From Pieris napi (taxonomy: Eukaryota; Arthropoda; Insecta; Lepidoptera; Pieridae): 64,000 nucleotides of DNA. Location of the stretch: contig NC_062243.1 in the NCBI RefSeq assembly GCF_905475465.1, positions 12,424,267 through 12,488,266 of the forward strand. The letters are read 5' to 3'. The notes under the pieces are model-generated. The model was not told the DNA's origin, made no database searches, and worked only from the letters and a program-made list of their open reading frames with translations. How positions within the stretch are numbered: position 1 is the first letter of the stretch; each line of letters opens with the position of its first letter. This document shows positions 1 through 12,470 of this stretch, one piece after another. Both the position numbers and the translations under genes were made by a program.

Positions 1-1507
1 AATAACTGATTAAATTCTAAAGTTTGTCTATATTGTACGCGTTGATATTCTACTTAACGCTATATTAGGTTTAAAGACTTTATTTCTCAAAAAGACAAAA
101 AATGTCACTTACATGAGAATAATACTCTAGATTAACATAACATTGTAGTCGTTCTTAAAATAATCACAATAAAATATAGCCGTACATGCAATAAATTTAA
201 AAATAAAAGTAAACAAAGAAATATGAATTAAAAGTAATTATATTAATATTTTCTATTTATTATTAACTAATATTTTCATTAAAATTGCATTTAAATTATT
301 ATATCTCGTTGTGCGGTAGTTTGAGATATAAATCCGAGCTCCTAATTCTTCTTATCAGACGGTTTTATATTTTTTAGTCGTTAACAATAATTGATTATTA
401 TGTTTATAGTATAAGCAATATAAGTCTAATTCAGTTAATATAATATATCCATAGTTGTTCCCCTCACACTATAAAATCGATTTTTTTTTAGTTTTTTGTA
501 ATTTTAAGTTTTTTGATTATTAATTGTTTTGATTAATATTTATATGATCTCAACATGTATGTCATGTTTGCCTTTAAGTGCTTGTCCTTTAAGTAATTGT
601 GCCGAGCGTTGGCAAGCTTTTTATCAAAATAAAAAATCTTTAAGTTCGTAAAACCAATGATATGCCAAGCATAAATCTAGTTTATAACTGTGATTCAAAG
701 AGGACGTAGGCGTCTACGCAAAAGCGAATTATGAATCCATTATAAAACCGCTAAAGAGTAAACAGTGGAGTTGTGTTGTTTTAACAAAGCGGGTAGCACA
801 ATACCAGGAGACAATGAGTGAATGGGGGGTGCACGCAAACACCGCGCCTTGCACCGTCACCGTCAGACCTAATTAGTGTCTCTATTGAGATTGTCTGATT
901 AATATGCGCGTCTCCCCTTTCATCCCACTCCACATCGATTTTTGCTGAAAATCTCGACATTTATAGCAACCTTAGTAATAAGGACATTTGTTAACGTTCG
1001 GTAACTAAAATGTGTGGTTAAAATCTCGTATGTAACGTTGTAAATATCTACGTAATTACTCTAACGGCAATTGTACCCATATAGTTCCAAACATTTGACA
1101 TTATTACCAATTTTTGCTGATAAATTTCACCGCTGTGCGTTCAAGATGCTGTTTATGTGGCCATTAACTTGAAATACTTACTTATTAATGAGTAATTTAT
1201 TACAATTATAATTGTAACGTATTGTACGTGCGTACGAGGTGCTTAAGTTGTATTCCCGAATAAGCCCTATACCATAAATATTGCTGGAATGGGGTTACAT
1301 TGCGGTATGTGGAGGGAAATGATTATTGTGAAGAAAGATGTCTTGATCATTTAGAACTTGATACATATGAGTCGCTGGTTGTAATTCGTGTTTTTAATTG
1401 CTTAATATGATTAGTTAAGTTAAATAAATAAAGGTTTAGTCTTATTTAAGAAGCATTTAATATAAAACAGACAAATTTTTCCATCCTTAAATTTTTTTTT
1501 ATATAGA
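1..1507. other. AT-rich noncoding DNA, no gene seen
   Basis: No open frame of note and no recognised repeat. A patch of higher GC lies around 780-930. The rest is AT-rich with short homopolymer runs, as expected of intergenic or intronic insect DNA. Confidence 0.6.
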
Positions 1508-1620
1508 ACAGGCAGGAGGCTCATCTGATGCTAAGAGATACCCCCGCCCATGGACACTCTCAATGCCAGAGGACTCGCGACTGCGTTGCCGGCCTATTAA
1601 TAATTGGTACGCTCTTTTTT
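1508..1620 (-). repeat. CR1/Jockey-like LINE 3'-terminal fragment
   Basis: The block running from GGCAGGAGGCTCATCTGATG through TGCGTTGCCGGCC to TTGGTACGCTC recurs about nine times in the window. Its better copies (27943-28205 and 53872-54297) show that the complementary strand encodes the C-terminus of a non-LTR retrotransposon protein, with a STTERF motif and a CPWAAVSLNIR-type end. Here only the end of that coding region remains, so this is a decayed fragment. The exact LINE clade cannot be fixed by eye. Confidence 0.65.
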
Positions 1621-2463
1621 TGTAAATGTAAGTTTTTAGCGCAGTTTTTGAAGACTACGAAGGACAGCCAGTGCATCATCCACCGAATACTGACTGTTCA
1701 GATGATGGACGCTGAGAGGGGGATTCTCCACAGCGGAAACGTGTGGTACCCCCCTGCGGTAATCTCTGTTTGAACTGCAAAATTTATATAAAACATTTTA
1801 ATGATAAAAAACTTTTCAAATATCATATACAAAACGCGAAATGTAATTAAAATTAAACGCAAATCATTTTAATCTGTTTTATGCCCTCGTAAATAAAATG
1901 CTACTGAAATTATTACATCACTTAAACCAAAGCTAAAATGAAATGACACATGACTAATGAGTTTCATTATTAAATTAAAATTACAATGAATTACAGTATA
2001 AAACTTAACAGCCTCCATTTGCTTTCGCTACATTCGGCTTCCTCAGCAACATTTAACCTGTACAGAAGTAATTAAACCCGGGCAAATTGCACTCCAATTA
2101 GTGTGATGCTCAGCGCTAGTTATGATATCTACTGAAATTGCACACCAAATTAATGAAGGTCGTATTGTAGTTACAATAGGCATACAATCACTTTAGAAAA
2201 TTTGCTTAATCTAACTGCAATTGTGATCCGATGTAGGTTTAATTTTATAGAACCTTCGACAAGAGCTGGCGGGCTTTCGTGACATTTAAATAGCGATTGA
2301 CCAAATAAATAACGCGTTTAACGATTACTATATTTGAAATTAATAGGAATATTCAAAATCAAGCAACATGTACTTTAATTGCCCTCTGCCTTTTCTTGGA
2401 AATCGGAATTTTATTTACACTAATTTTCAAAAGAATTTAATAATAATATTAGTAGGCAGGCAG
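1621..2463. other. noncoding DNA, no gene seen
   Basis: An open frame continues from the repeat to about 1773 but has no recognisable motif and begins inside repeat sequence. The remainder is AT-rich and featureless. Confidence 0.55.
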
Positions 2464-2690
2464 GCAGTGTTGGCTTTAGCGTGCGACTCTAATACCTGAG
2501 GTCGTAGGTTCGATCCCCGGCTGTGCACCAATGGACATTTAAAATTTCCAAAATGTCGCCAGCGTGGGTCAGGCAAAGGACGCTTATCACCTACCTTGCC
2601 TATCATATTAACAAATGATCATGAAACAGATACATAAATTTGAGCCCTAGATCTGAAGAGGTCGTACTGCCATCGATTTATATATTTTAT
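2464..2690 (+). repeat. tRNA-derived SINE, internally deleted copy
   Basis: The head is tRNA-like, with a B-box-like GGTTCGATCC after GAGGTCGTA, followed by the GTGCACCAATGGAC block, the TGATCATGAAACAGATAC block and a degraded 3' end before an AT-rich tail. Compared with the 14193-14499 copy it lacks part of the A-box region (TTGGCTTTAGCG instead of TTGGCCTAGTGGCTTCAGCG) and much of the middle. It is a decayed member of the main SINE family of the window, which resembles Metulj/HaSE-type lepidopteran SINEs (name from memory). Confidence 0.85.
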
Positions 2691-2789
2691 TATAATTTTA
2701 AATGGTGTTATGGGCAGAATACATATAGACAGGCAGACATATAGAGGGATTGAAAAAGGAAGATATGTCAGAAATTTAATGAATTTATT

Positions 2790-3090
2790 TGTCATTAAAA
2801 TATTACGTGTCGAAAATTAATACAAATTTTAAATTTAATTTTTTAAATCTATTTCTTCGATAATAAAAACACAGTGGCATTTTAATTTACAATTCGTCAT
2901 TTGAGATTTCAATAAATTATTTTGCATAAAATACTAGAACTTCTATAAGGTAATTCACCCTTCTCACTCTCTCTCAATCGGTCTCAATCTCTCTCTCCCT
3001 TTTTTCCTACAAAAACACTGCACATCTTCGTGACGTTTTCGTAAAAACTTACCCTCATGAGCCTAAATAAGTTTCACTTCAATAAAAAGA
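2790..3090 (+). repeat. unidentified dispersed repeat, copy 1
   Basis: Shares long near-identical blocks with 52045-52355, including ATTTACAATTCGTCATTTGA, a CTATAAGGTAATTCACCCTT block, a pyrimidine-rich stretch (CTCACTCTCTCTCAATCGG) and a terminal AAGTTTCACTTC. The two copies lie about 49 kb apart in the same orientation. No coding potential, terminal inverted repeat or tRNA-like head is visible, so the class is unknown. Confidence 0.75.
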
Positions 3091-3528
3091 ACGAATACCG
3101 ATAATGAGTAAAACATAAACGAAAAATTATGATTAATAGGCAGTTTGCATTAGGGCAGCGTCATTTGCGGCCAATTAGCTTTACAAGAGCACAATTGAAC
3201 ATCAACTAAATCCATTAACCTACCGAATATAGGCGACTAAACTAATAATGATCAGTTCAGCTAATGGGCTCTGTATGATATCGACATAGACGGGGCATTG
3301 TGAATTCAACGCGATCTAAAACCATTCTAAATTCAAATTCTAAATATTTAAATACTGTGCACAATTTTTTTCTTATTGCTCAAGTTTCAACTCTCAGACG
3401 CATAGATTTTCTATACATTCGAAATTTAAATAACGAATGTATCAGTGAGTTCCAAATACGCTAGTTGAGGAACTTAATACAGGCGCTCATGTTTATCAGA
3501 TGGAAATGTATACTATTCTAAAACTATT

Positions 3529-3835
3529 CTAATATATAAAATTCTCGTGTCACGGTGTTTGTTATTAAACTCCTCCGAAATGGCTCGACTGATTTTCGTG
3601 AAATTTTGTGTGAATATCGGTTAGGTCTGCGAATCGGACAACATTTATTTTTCATCCCCCTTACTGTTAAAATAAACCCCCATTTTTGTATTTTTTAGAC
3701 AATTTTTTTTGTTTTTTTTTTTATATTATGATACAGTATACAAAAATTCATTCAACCCTTTACGTTATTACCCTTTTATCAACCCCTATTTTTATTATAG
3801 TAGAAAGCTATTTTTAATGAACTAAAAAAATGTTT
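3529..3835 (+). repeat. probable dispersed repeat with 'AAACTCCTCCGAAATGGCTCGACTG' signature
   Basis: The ATATATAAAATTCTCGTGTC start, followed by sequence of the type 'ACTCC..AAATGGCT.GACTGATTT', is a pattern I recall as highly repetitive in butterfly and moth genomes. Related short matches occur near 8420-8480 and 45950-46000 in this window. A long T-rich tract follows at 3700-3725. Assignment to a transposon class (for example a nonautonomous Helitron) is not possible from sequence alone. Confidence 0.4.
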
Positions 3836-4689
3836 CCTAGAAATAATATACATACATGGCAAAACAACGTATTATATTCGATTTAACGATTCGATAAACG
3901 ATAAGTATAATAAAATAAAAACACCGAAAATATTTAATAAAACTTATTATGTTATATGGAACTATTTATTTTTAAAAGACGAAAAAGATGTCATTATAAT
4001 ATATGTTAATGTTACGAAAGTGAAAGTAGTATTTGAAAGAGCTCTCTCAAAAGCGATCTATTTATTTTAATATTTCTGTATACCTACAACAAAGTATTAA
4101 AAGAAATAAATATGTACAATTTCACTTAAAACTACTGTAGGTAGGTAAGAATGTAAGCCAATAAAGCAACCACACGACTCATATGGCTAAAATTAATTAA
4201 GGCCCATGCCAATAACAGAAAATTTATCAGCAATATAAGAAAAGGCAAACATGTTTATTACTTAACCAATGGTGCGAAAACAATGTCCCTATTATTTCAA
4301 TTATAACCCATGTTTCAGGTCTTTGGGGCTCGCTCGAACTAATCGGATTACCAGGCACCCATCATTGATCAGGATGTCGACATCAAAGAGGCTCGTTGTT
4401 ATTTCGCAATCACGGCCTATGATGAATGTAAATACATCGTTATGCTTAATGAAATGTACTTTATTTTAACGGTTTCACCCTTTCGTTGTGGCCGTTTTAA
4501 CCTTCGTTCCTCTGTGGTTTTCACTTGTTTTGTTGGACTTTTGACTAATATTTAATTTGGACGTTTAAATTGTGCTTAGGATTTAAGTCAAAGTAACAGT
4601 TTTTTATGTAAGAATAATGAAAATGTGTGTTTTGACTTCAGATTTCTGCACACATGATATAGTTTTTAAGTTCTATATCCCAAAATGTT
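3836..4689. other. noncoding DNA, no gene seen
   Basis: AT-rich sequence with stop codons in all frames beyond about 66 codons. The small open frame at 4269-4469 shows no motif. Confidence 0.5.
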
Positions 4690-4835
4690 TCTTGCCAGTT
4701 CTTCTTACCCGCTCTACGCCCTTGACTTGCGAACTGGTAGTAAATGTAAATTTAGTTAATTTAACTTCTTTTCTGATGTTCATAAGTGTACTTGTTTACC
4801 TATATCAATAAAGTTATTTTGAGTTTGAGTATAAG
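4690..4835 (+). repeat. LINE-like 3' end, family C
   Basis: Matches the 57510-57842 repeat through CTTGCCAGTTCTTCTT, TCTACGCCCTTGA and CGAACTGGTAGTAAATG. It ends in a TCAATAAAGTTATTTTGAGTTTGAG tail resembling the (TTTGAC)-type tails of lepidopteran non-LTR elements. Only about 145 bp of the 3' end is left. Confidence 0.6.
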
Positions 4836-4839
4836 GCAG

Positions 4840-5265
4840 TTTTTCTTATAGCAACAGTCACTCAAAACAGTGGAATTCCAATTTCCAGTACAAACGACAA
4901 ACAATGATTCACGTAGCCCTTTCATACACTTAATTAATATTTATCAAAATAAATTTCTAAACAACGTAATAAAATTAAATAGGTTTAGAATTATGACCGA
5001 TATTGAAATGTCACCCGTAATGACTCAAAATTAATGTTTAAAGTTCTATACAGCATAAAACATGATTTATTGATACAAAACAAAAGATAGGGAGGAAACA
5101 ATAAGATCCCCAACGTCTTTTATTTATAATAGTATATTAAATACACTTATTGATTAAGGAAAAGTAGAATTAGATTCTGTCCTTATTTCAATTCGTTCGT
5201 ATGGTGATTGCTGATGTTAAGTGGGTATTTTGTAGGTACTTTTTTTTATAATGCAAAACAAAAGG
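4840..5265. other. noncoding DNA, no gene seen
   Basis: AT-rich spacer between the family C fragment and a SINE, with no open frame or repeat recognised. Confidence 0.5.
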
Positions 5266-5560
5266 GCAGTGTTGGCCTAGTGGTTTCAGCGTGCGATTCT
5301 CATCCCTGAGGTCGTAGGTTCAATCCTCAGCCGTGCACCAATGGACTTTCTTTCTATGTGCGCATTTAACATTCGCTCTAACGATGAAGGAAAACATCGT
5401 GAGGAAACCGGCTTGCCTTAGACCCAAAAAGTCAACGACGTGCGTCAGGCACAGACGGCTGATCACCTACTTGCCTATTAGATTACCAAATGATCATGAA
5501 ACAGATATAGAGATCTGAGGCCCAGACCTAAAAAGGTTGTAGCCCCATTGATTTATTATA
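5266..5560 (+). repeat. tRNA-derived SINE, near full length
   Basis: Starts GCAGTGTTGGCCTAGTGG (A-box-like), then a B-box-like GGTTCAATCC, the GTGCACCAATGGACTTTC block, a GTGAGGAAACCGGCTTGCC block, and ends TTGTAGCCCCATTGATTTAT. All modules of the family are in order. Two short open frames through this copy are accidental. No clean target-site duplication is seen. Confidence 0.9.
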
Positions 5561-5602
5561 TTTATAATACGACAGATCTGGTTACTCAAATTTACTCAAA
5601 TT

Positions 5603-5735
5603 TAAGTCGACAGCGTGTGTCAGCACAGGGGGCTCATCACCTACTTGCCTATTATATTGAAAAATGCTCATGAAACAGATACAGAAATCTGAGGTCCAGA
5701 CCTAAACCGGTTGAAGCGCCACTGATTTAATATTT
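5603..5735 (+). repeat. 5'-truncated SINE fragment
   Basis: Contains only the 3' half of the family: GTCGACAGCGTGTGTCAG, CACCTACTTGCCTATTA, CATGAAACAGATACAG and the GCGCCACTGATTTA end. It lies about 40 bp after a near-complete copy in the same direction, so it may be a second insertion or a partial duplication. Confidence 0.85.
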
Positions 5736-7170
5736 ATGCAAGAAAAAACCTAAATTGGACTTCGTTTTGGAAAATTGCATAATTTTTGTTATTGGCACTT
5801 TGTTAGAGAATTCCAATTTCAGCCAATTATTGCCAGCAGATTGTACTTTGAAGACTACAGTACACCCACATTAATTAGAAAATTTTGTACCAAATTTCAA
5901 AGCGAAATCCTCGTACCTGTCCATCTGTCTGTTAGAAGCATTTGTCTGTGACAGTCCAATAAAGAAATTTGGCCTAGTTCTAATCTAGGCTTAATTAGTA
6001 AGAATAATGAAGTTCTGATTTGTATCCACGTGACGTTTTGTTTGACATAAGTTTATTCGAAGTTTCAGAAAATTCCTGCGAGAGTTCTTTTAATATATAT
6101 CTGATGGTTAATCACCGTCAGCAACTCAAAGGCTTATAGGTTCTAAACATTTAATAATTCTAGATAGGCCGATTACAAAACACATCGGAGCAAATGAAGT
6201 AATAACACCGCCTAAAGGTTTGAAGGTTTGAAAATTCAAACCGTTTCAACACAACACGAAAATGAATATTTTGTGTATCGGGAATCAAACCTATTAAATA
6301 ATCAAATAAAAACTATTTTTATAAGACTTTATATAAACCACAACTAGCCCAACAATAATGACTTATACGAAAGATGATAGTTTACGAGTATATATAGACT
6401 CACAACTTCCCGAAGATCAGAGACCACGGATCTCCACTTGATACTGACATCCTTCGCTTCATCCGCTTTCACGACATTCACCATGCTTGCTCATCGGTTA
6501 TGTGTACTAGTACAACATTAAAGCTGATAAGTAGTATTCGCTTTATTGTCTTTAGTCTACAAATACTAAATACTTTTATTATAAATTGTCTCTGCCCAAA
6601 GACAAATGTTAACATCACGATCTAGCCTAAATTAAGACTAATATGTAATTAAAACTAACTTAATTTAGTAATTTACTTACCTGAAACTTATTTATTGTAA
6701 CATTGTTCTTCCTAATCGTTACAGTTATAACGCTCTCAACTTCTCTATAACGATCGCGACAAATCCGTTAAAACTGAGTTTATATTATAATCAAGTTATT
6801 AACTAGACTATTATTTATGAAACTTCACGAGTCCTTTAAATAGTTTTAAATAACTTCCAGAGCAGACAGCTCAATCGCATATAAGCGCAACCTAGTATTA
6901 TATTATTATGAATTCCAACGTCGAGTATTTGCAGCTGTTGTTCATTCGTTGTTCCAATTAAGACTAGAGATGTAACGTTCATTAAGACATGAACATTGTG
7001 ACATGTTCCCCGTTCGCATTTGTACATTGAAACGGGCTGTTGAAAAAATTGTTCCCTTTGAGTTCGAGTTGCTTTTAGAACAGTGTCCGCATCTTACAAT
7101 TGATCTAATCATGATTACGGTACGAGATTTATAAAAAAAACTATCGTTGCATGTAAATAAAATATATAAA
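5736..7170. other. noncoding DNA, no gene seen
   Basis: About 1.4 kb of AT-rich sequence with short motif-free open frames only. Nothing here is attributable to a gene or a recognised repeat. Confidence 0.5.
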
Positions 7171-7416
7171 TCAGATTTCTGAAACATGATCATTTGTCAA
7201 TCTCATAGGCAAGTAGGTGATCAGCCTCCCGCGCCTGACACACGCTGTCGACTTGGGTTTAAGACATGTCGATATCCTTACGATGTTTTCCTTAACCGTA
7301 CGAGCGATTGTAAAATGCGCACATAGACGGAAAGTCCGTTGGTGCACAGCCGGGGATCGAACTTACGACCACAGCGATGAGAGTCGCACGCTAAAGCCAC
7401 TAGGCCAACATTGCTG
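7171..7416 (-). repeat. tRNA-derived SINE, inverted copy
   Basis: Read on the minus strand, it runs from the tRNA-like head (GGCCTAGTGGC near 7400, B-box-like complement GGGGATCGAAC near 7350) to the GATCATGTTTCAGAAATC module near 7175. The terminal GCGCCACTGATT module is missing. Divergence from the younger copies is moderate. Confidence 0.88.
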
Positions 7417-7607
7417 TCGCTATATGTAAAATAGTTTATATATTCAGTGACATTACTAAGGTTTAATATGTATAATATACTATGTCAATTCACCAAGTCT
7501 TTCTTGTTTATGAAGATCTACAACTTAATATTGGACCTTACCACTTAACCTTAATTACCTACAATAAGTGTAGTTTAATTTAAAGTTTAGACGTATTTTC
7601 GGCTTGA

Positions 7608-7715
7608 AGAAAAGCGTACCAATTCTTAAAAGGCCGGCAACGTTATCGCGAGCCTTCTGACATTAAGAGTGTCCATTACTGGTATCACTTAACATCAGAT
7701 GAGCCTCATGCCGTC
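7608..7715 (+). repeat. CR1/Jockey-like LINE 3'-terminal fragment
   Basis: Carries AAGCGTACCAATTCTTAAAA, GGCCGGCAACG, GAGTGTCCAT and AACATCAGATGAGCCTC, the complement of the block at 1508-1620. It corresponds to the last codons and 3' end of the LINE. Confidence 0.65.
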
Positions 7716-8699
7716 ATGACATAAAAATAGTTTTTTATCGCTTCTGGTCTTTGAAACAATCTAATAGTCTATAATAAACAGTTTTTTTTCTTTACTTTAA
7801 ATACAGCCAATGCTACTTATCATAAATAAGGCAACGTGAATAATACTTCAACACTAATGAGAAAATTAATATAAAGATATATCGTTAAATATAAAAAAAA
7901 ACTTTTTACTATAGCCATTTTATAAGCAATCACCGAAGTTTGAGGAGTGGGTTCTCGAAGCCGACACGTATGCACTATCGGCCCGGAGGTCCTCAACTGC
8001 CATCTTTGCTAACCCCTCTCATTAACATGTAAATGAGGACGAACATGCCTTGTCTGCGATTCTGCGAGCGAGTCCCACATTTACGGCGGAATAATTACCA
8101 CCCTATATTATTGCGTTGTATATTTACTAAGAATCACAGAATCAGTGTTTTTGAGATTTGTTTTAGTTTGAGAAAGTTCTCTTTGCAATCAATTTAATTA
8201 GTGAACACCGACTCTAAAGACATACTCTGTAGCGCAACAAATCTTCGTTCGACTTCAAGACAAGATATACAGATATAATATGGAAACATGGACTCTGAAT
8301 CTGACTCTAAGACAGGCTGGTTACCTCATGTTTAGTATACCTTCATCGTACAAGAAAGTGTTTACTGCTTACAAAAAATCCCTTTGCACACAAGCGAATT
8401 AATTGCTGTTCGTTTCTCTCGCTAAAACTCCAGAATGGCTGAATCGATTTGGCTGACTGATCTTGAAATATTTGTGAAAGTTCACGGAAGGTTTAAACAG
8501 TGAGAAACATGTATAACATATAATAAACAAAAACATAAGCAAATTAGTATAATGTTTCGCTGTCAATATTTTAGATAGATTGATTTATAAATGTCGTTGA
8601 GGTTTTTATTAACTGTCACTGTATGAGTATATTTACACACATCTGTCGGGTCGATAAATAAAAGGCATTAATTTGAACAGTTTTAATAAAATTAACATA
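7716..8699. other. noncoding DNA with GC-richer patch 7930-8100
   Basis: Mostly AT-rich. The patch at about 7930-8100 has more GC and CpG than its neighbours but no extended open frame. The segment 8400-8480 weakly resembles the 3529-3835 repeat. Confidence 0.4.
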
Positions 8700-8765
8700 A
8701 ATCAGTGGCGCTATTTCCTCATTAGGTCTGGGCTTCAGAATTCTAAATCTGTTTCATTATGAACA
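8700..8765 (-). repeat. SINE 3'-end fragment
   Basis: AATCAGTGGCGCTATTTCCT, then TAGGTCTGGGCTTCAGAAT and CTGTTTCATTATGA, are the complement of the SINE 3' end. The head and middle are absent, giving a strongly 5'-truncated insertion. Confidence 0.75.
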
Positions 8766-11054
8766 GATTTATTGTAATAAAATATATTAAGATAAAAAAC
8801 ACAACCATAATAGTACAAAAACCATTTTGCCCCCACATATATTATATAGGTTATATTTGAATAGAAATCAAACTCATGTATAAAAAATAATATATTTAAA
8901 GTCGATCCACAAGAATTAAACACATTCACAACTTGTTAATTAGAACAATACTAATTAATTAAACAATTAACAGCGTTCATTGTTTTCGCTGAATTAAATC
9001 ACAACTTTAGTGGCGTTAACTTGAAACAATAAGACAAATTGACTACAGCCGTAAAGCAAAGTAGAATATAGTATTATTAAAATTAAATACCCGAGTACGT
9101 ACGAATAATGTTTACGATAATAATTCACTTTTATTGTGCCTATCTTACGCCCTTCCCTGTATTTATAACGTACCTTGCTGCTAAATTATTACTTTATACA
9201 TTCACCTTTACACTTCAATTAAACGCTAATGACGGAATAATCACCTCTGAATCTGGATAATATTCATTAAATAAGATTTTATATGTACTAGGCGATAATG
9301 TAATGTATTGAAGATTGTTAACAAACTGAGTAGTTTTCGTCTAGATGTTTAGCTATACTTTGCTGATTGATTGAGTTCTCTATGCTAGTTATTTCTTTAT
9401 CTATACTTGTTAATATGTGATTACCATGTATCTACGTAATAACATGGTTTTTTAAAACACCATGTGCCTAATTTATTTTAGTATAGTAGTTTCTTTATTC
9501 TACAACGCACTGTTTTTTTTCTTTGACTGAAAACTACACTTCCTTGTATTGTACAGAAAAATATCGTAAAGAAAAAGCCATAACGGGCTGTGGTGTCATT
9601 GGATTGTATTATAATACAATCAAAGGTTTTTAAGCTAGAATCGAATTGTATTGAATAAGTAAATGCTTTTTTTAAATTATATTTTTGTTTTTCACCGTTT
9701 AATCCATCCCTGAACTTCCACAAACATTCCAAGATCAAAGTTAGTCAAATCGATCCAGCTATTCTCGAGTTTTCGCGACACAAACCAACAGCAATTTATT
9801 TATATACATAAATATATATTAACATCTTGAGCTAGATTGTAATTTGTATAAACCCACTCTCTTTTTGGGGTTTTATACCAAAAAAATGCTTATGAGCCTA
9901 TATAGAGAGGTTAAGACAGGCTTTTAATATGAAGTGCACAAGCACATATTAGAAAACTAGGGCTATCCAAGAAGCTGTGTTAGGCTCTCTTGTTCCAAAA
10001 AAGCCATGCTGACGAAAACATCTGCTAGCTAGTATAATACTACTTTAACTCATAAGCGTGTTTAAGTTTTTATGAAAGTGCTGTTCCACGCGATATCGCC
10101 CATTTTCTCATGTTACCAGTAGCTTGTTTAAATTTGGAGTTATAATCTTTTTCATAATATAAACCGGAATCTAGCAACCTGTTGAACAACAGCCTTTTAC
10201 GAAGGCTATGTTGTAAGCAGTTTTAAGAGGTTTACGCTCAATATCACGGGCATCGAGAGAGCGCAATTAAAAGCCGTCGTCAACAAATTGCTGCTCTTTA
10301 ATTTAAACATTACAATGTGCCGTAACACCATGAACAGTCTAATAGATGAGTCCATCTCGTTTATTTATTAAGTAAGGGGTAAAACAAAAAGGCAGATCAC
10401 TTCTTTGTCGTTGTCCAAGAATCGTTGTCTTTTGTTTCTGTTCCGAGAAACTCCATTTTTGTTCACCAATTGCTTGCCTTAATCAATACATTTAGCCCAA
10501 GCCTTAAGTTTGTACCAACAGAATAGTTGATTCAGAAAGACTATTAATACTATGTAACATAATAAGGTAAGTTTTCACCAAATTTCGTTTAAAAAAATAA
10601 ATTTAATAAAAGATAGAAATAAAAAACCAAAAATTTGGTTTTTTGAATTTTTTACATAAATTTTGAGGTTATGTGAAAAATGTGTGAATACAAAAGTTGT
10701 AGATCTTTTTATGACCTACAACTTTGCCATTTAGTTTTCTTCGATAGGACTTTTAGTTTTGCCGGAAATCGAGATAAACCGTTTTTTACCCTTAAAACTC
10801 CCCCCCTACCGCTTCCCGACTTCAGATCGACCGTAATTTATTTTTCCTTTCATTTTGATCATATTCCCCTGCTTTTCTAATGGGTTTCATCCTACTGTAA
10901 TTTTTTTTGGTTTCAAAAATTATCGGCACTGGTCTATAGGCATGGACATAACATTTATTACTAACAATACACACAAAATAGCAATAATCAAAAAAAAAAT
11001 ATAAAAAGAATGAAAACTAACAATTTTTTTCTTTTAAAGAACAAGGTAAGTTTT
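8766..11054. other. noncoding DNA, no gene seen
   Basis: About 2.3 kb of AT-rich sequence. Open frames are below 90 codons and motif-free. A C-rich patch occurs near 10800-10830. Confidence 0.5.
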
Positions 11055-11158
11055 AAGTGTGTAATGCGTGTTTGCTGTGGTTGTAATTGGCCCTGGCTCA
11101 GCATTATGCTGAGGAGCAGAATGTTCTACAGCGCTGGTAATTCTGCCAGAGACCATAC
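11055..11158 (+). repeat. unidentified dispersed repeat, family E copy 1
   Basis: The core with GGCTCAGCATTATGCTGAGG, AGCAGAATGTTCTACAGCG and TCTGCCAGAGACCATA reappears in inverse orientation at 43533-43638. The shared block includes a 7-bp-arm palindrome (TCAGCAT/ATGCTGA). A weaker A/T-rich resemblance extends upstream. The class is unknown. Confidence 0.7.
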
Positions 11159-11929
11159 AGTTTGCGCCTCAGTATTAGTATTAAACACTTAACGATTTTT
11201 TGTGCCTCAAACCTAGGCTTTAATAAGGCTATTGAAAACCTTACACCATCAAAAATCCGCAGTCTTAATTCAAAGACTGGTTTCGTGAATTAGTCGCATT
11301 AAGGTCAATATATGCGACTGCGACAATGCATTATAATGCACGATATATTTACATATAAAACTCGACTTAATACCAACACTATAAGTCCCAAATTCCTCCA
11401 GCAAGAGGTACCAGTTGAAGTTGAATCCTGAGTATTTGTAGTGCGAGATAACAGCGCACGAGCGAACCTGTTGATAAGCGACGTGGTGGATAAGGCCCTC
11501 CTGATGGACTGGCCGATGCTGAATTTCGGCAAATGCATATTTCATGAGTTGATTAAATAGTTCACGCTTTGAATGCAACTGCGCCACAATACGTAGTCGA
11601 GTGATAACTGCGGTAGTAATTTTAGGTATGTTTCGTGTGCTTTTAGATTCCGAGAAACAGCACGGCTATAGAAATGCCAGTTGCCTCATGTCAACTGAAC
11701 GTATTCATACATTTTTAAATTAAGAACTCAAATTGGAACTGAATAGACGAAAATTTTTCTAATGGATAAATGTTAACGGTTATTTAGCTTTTGGAAACTA
11801 ATATTTCAATTTCACTAAGACAGGTATAACTGACAAGTTGTGTCAGTTCTACCTTAAAAAATCTATAATAAATAAAAATAAAATAGTCTGTTTTCGACTA
11901 CTATAAAAAGCATTACATTAAGTATATGT
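11159..11929. other. noncoding DNA with one uninterrupted minus-strand frame
   Basis: The minus strand is open from about 11680 to 11270, roughly 137 codons, with moderate GC. The encoded peptide has no motif I recognise and its first ATG is well inside. It could be chance, or an exon or transposon remnant. I do not call it a gene. Confidence 0.3.
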
Positions 11930-12160
11930 TATTATACTTAATAGTACACGACCTCCAAATTCTTCCATTTGTCTCTCATCTTCGCTACTATTTTCCTGTC
12001 TTGACCCGCTATCTCTTTTATTTCCTCTTCCCAGGTTTTTGATAGGTTTCCTCTCTTTTTTCTTCCTACTGGACCATTCCAAGTAAGGATATTTTTGACC
12101 CATCTGCCATCACAAACGCGGGCAATGTGACCGGCCCATTTCCATTTAACTTTTTATGTG
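11930..12160 (-). pseudogene. RTE-like reverse transcriptase C-terminal remnant
   Basis: On the minus strand, frames around 12150 to 11935 read WAGHIAR, then D-GRWVKNIL-W, then GRKKRGKP and a tail with RQMEEFG. This follows the order of the C-terminal motif of RTE-type LINE reverse transcriptases (WAGHIAR...RW...L.W....GRP...W), recalled from the family. The frame shifts between segments, so it is a dead fragment without catalytic motifs. Confidence 0.55.
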
Positions 12161-12259
12161 TTATGATATCTGTTATATTTGTAAGGCTTTTATACGCTGC
12201 TTCTTTTATTTTCAAAAAAAAATAATTAAATATTAAGAAAAAGAAAATTACAACAAATT

Positions 12260-12470
12260 GAAAAAGTTTGGTCCCTATGCCGTGTACCTTTAACGCTGGC
12301 AGCATTTTCTCGCTTTACTGCGATACATGACTGAGGTCCACCAACTCTAGGGTCACCGGTACTATCTACCAGATGCCAACTTAAATCTATAATTAGCGTG
12401 CACTTGAACCCCACGTTCCAAGAGTCTCTACTCCAAAGGGAACAAAATCAAAGTTGGAGGAAAGACTTAT
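12260..12470 (-). pseudogene. non-LTR retrotransposon C-terminal fragment, family D
   Basis: The minus strand reads DLSWHLVDSTGDPRVGGPQS and then ENAASVKGT, matching the LVDVTGDPRAG / AIQRGNAASVKGT reading of the 17095-17410 copy. This is the C-terminal end and 3' region of one non-LTR element family. The RT domain is not in the window. Frameshifts and an altered AIQRGN block (CIAVKREN) show it is inactive. Confidence 0.6.

Noticed and set aside
11270..11680. Minus-strand frame of about 137 codons
   Set aside because: No recognised domain, no ATG near its start, no repeat partner in the window. Kept as a note only.
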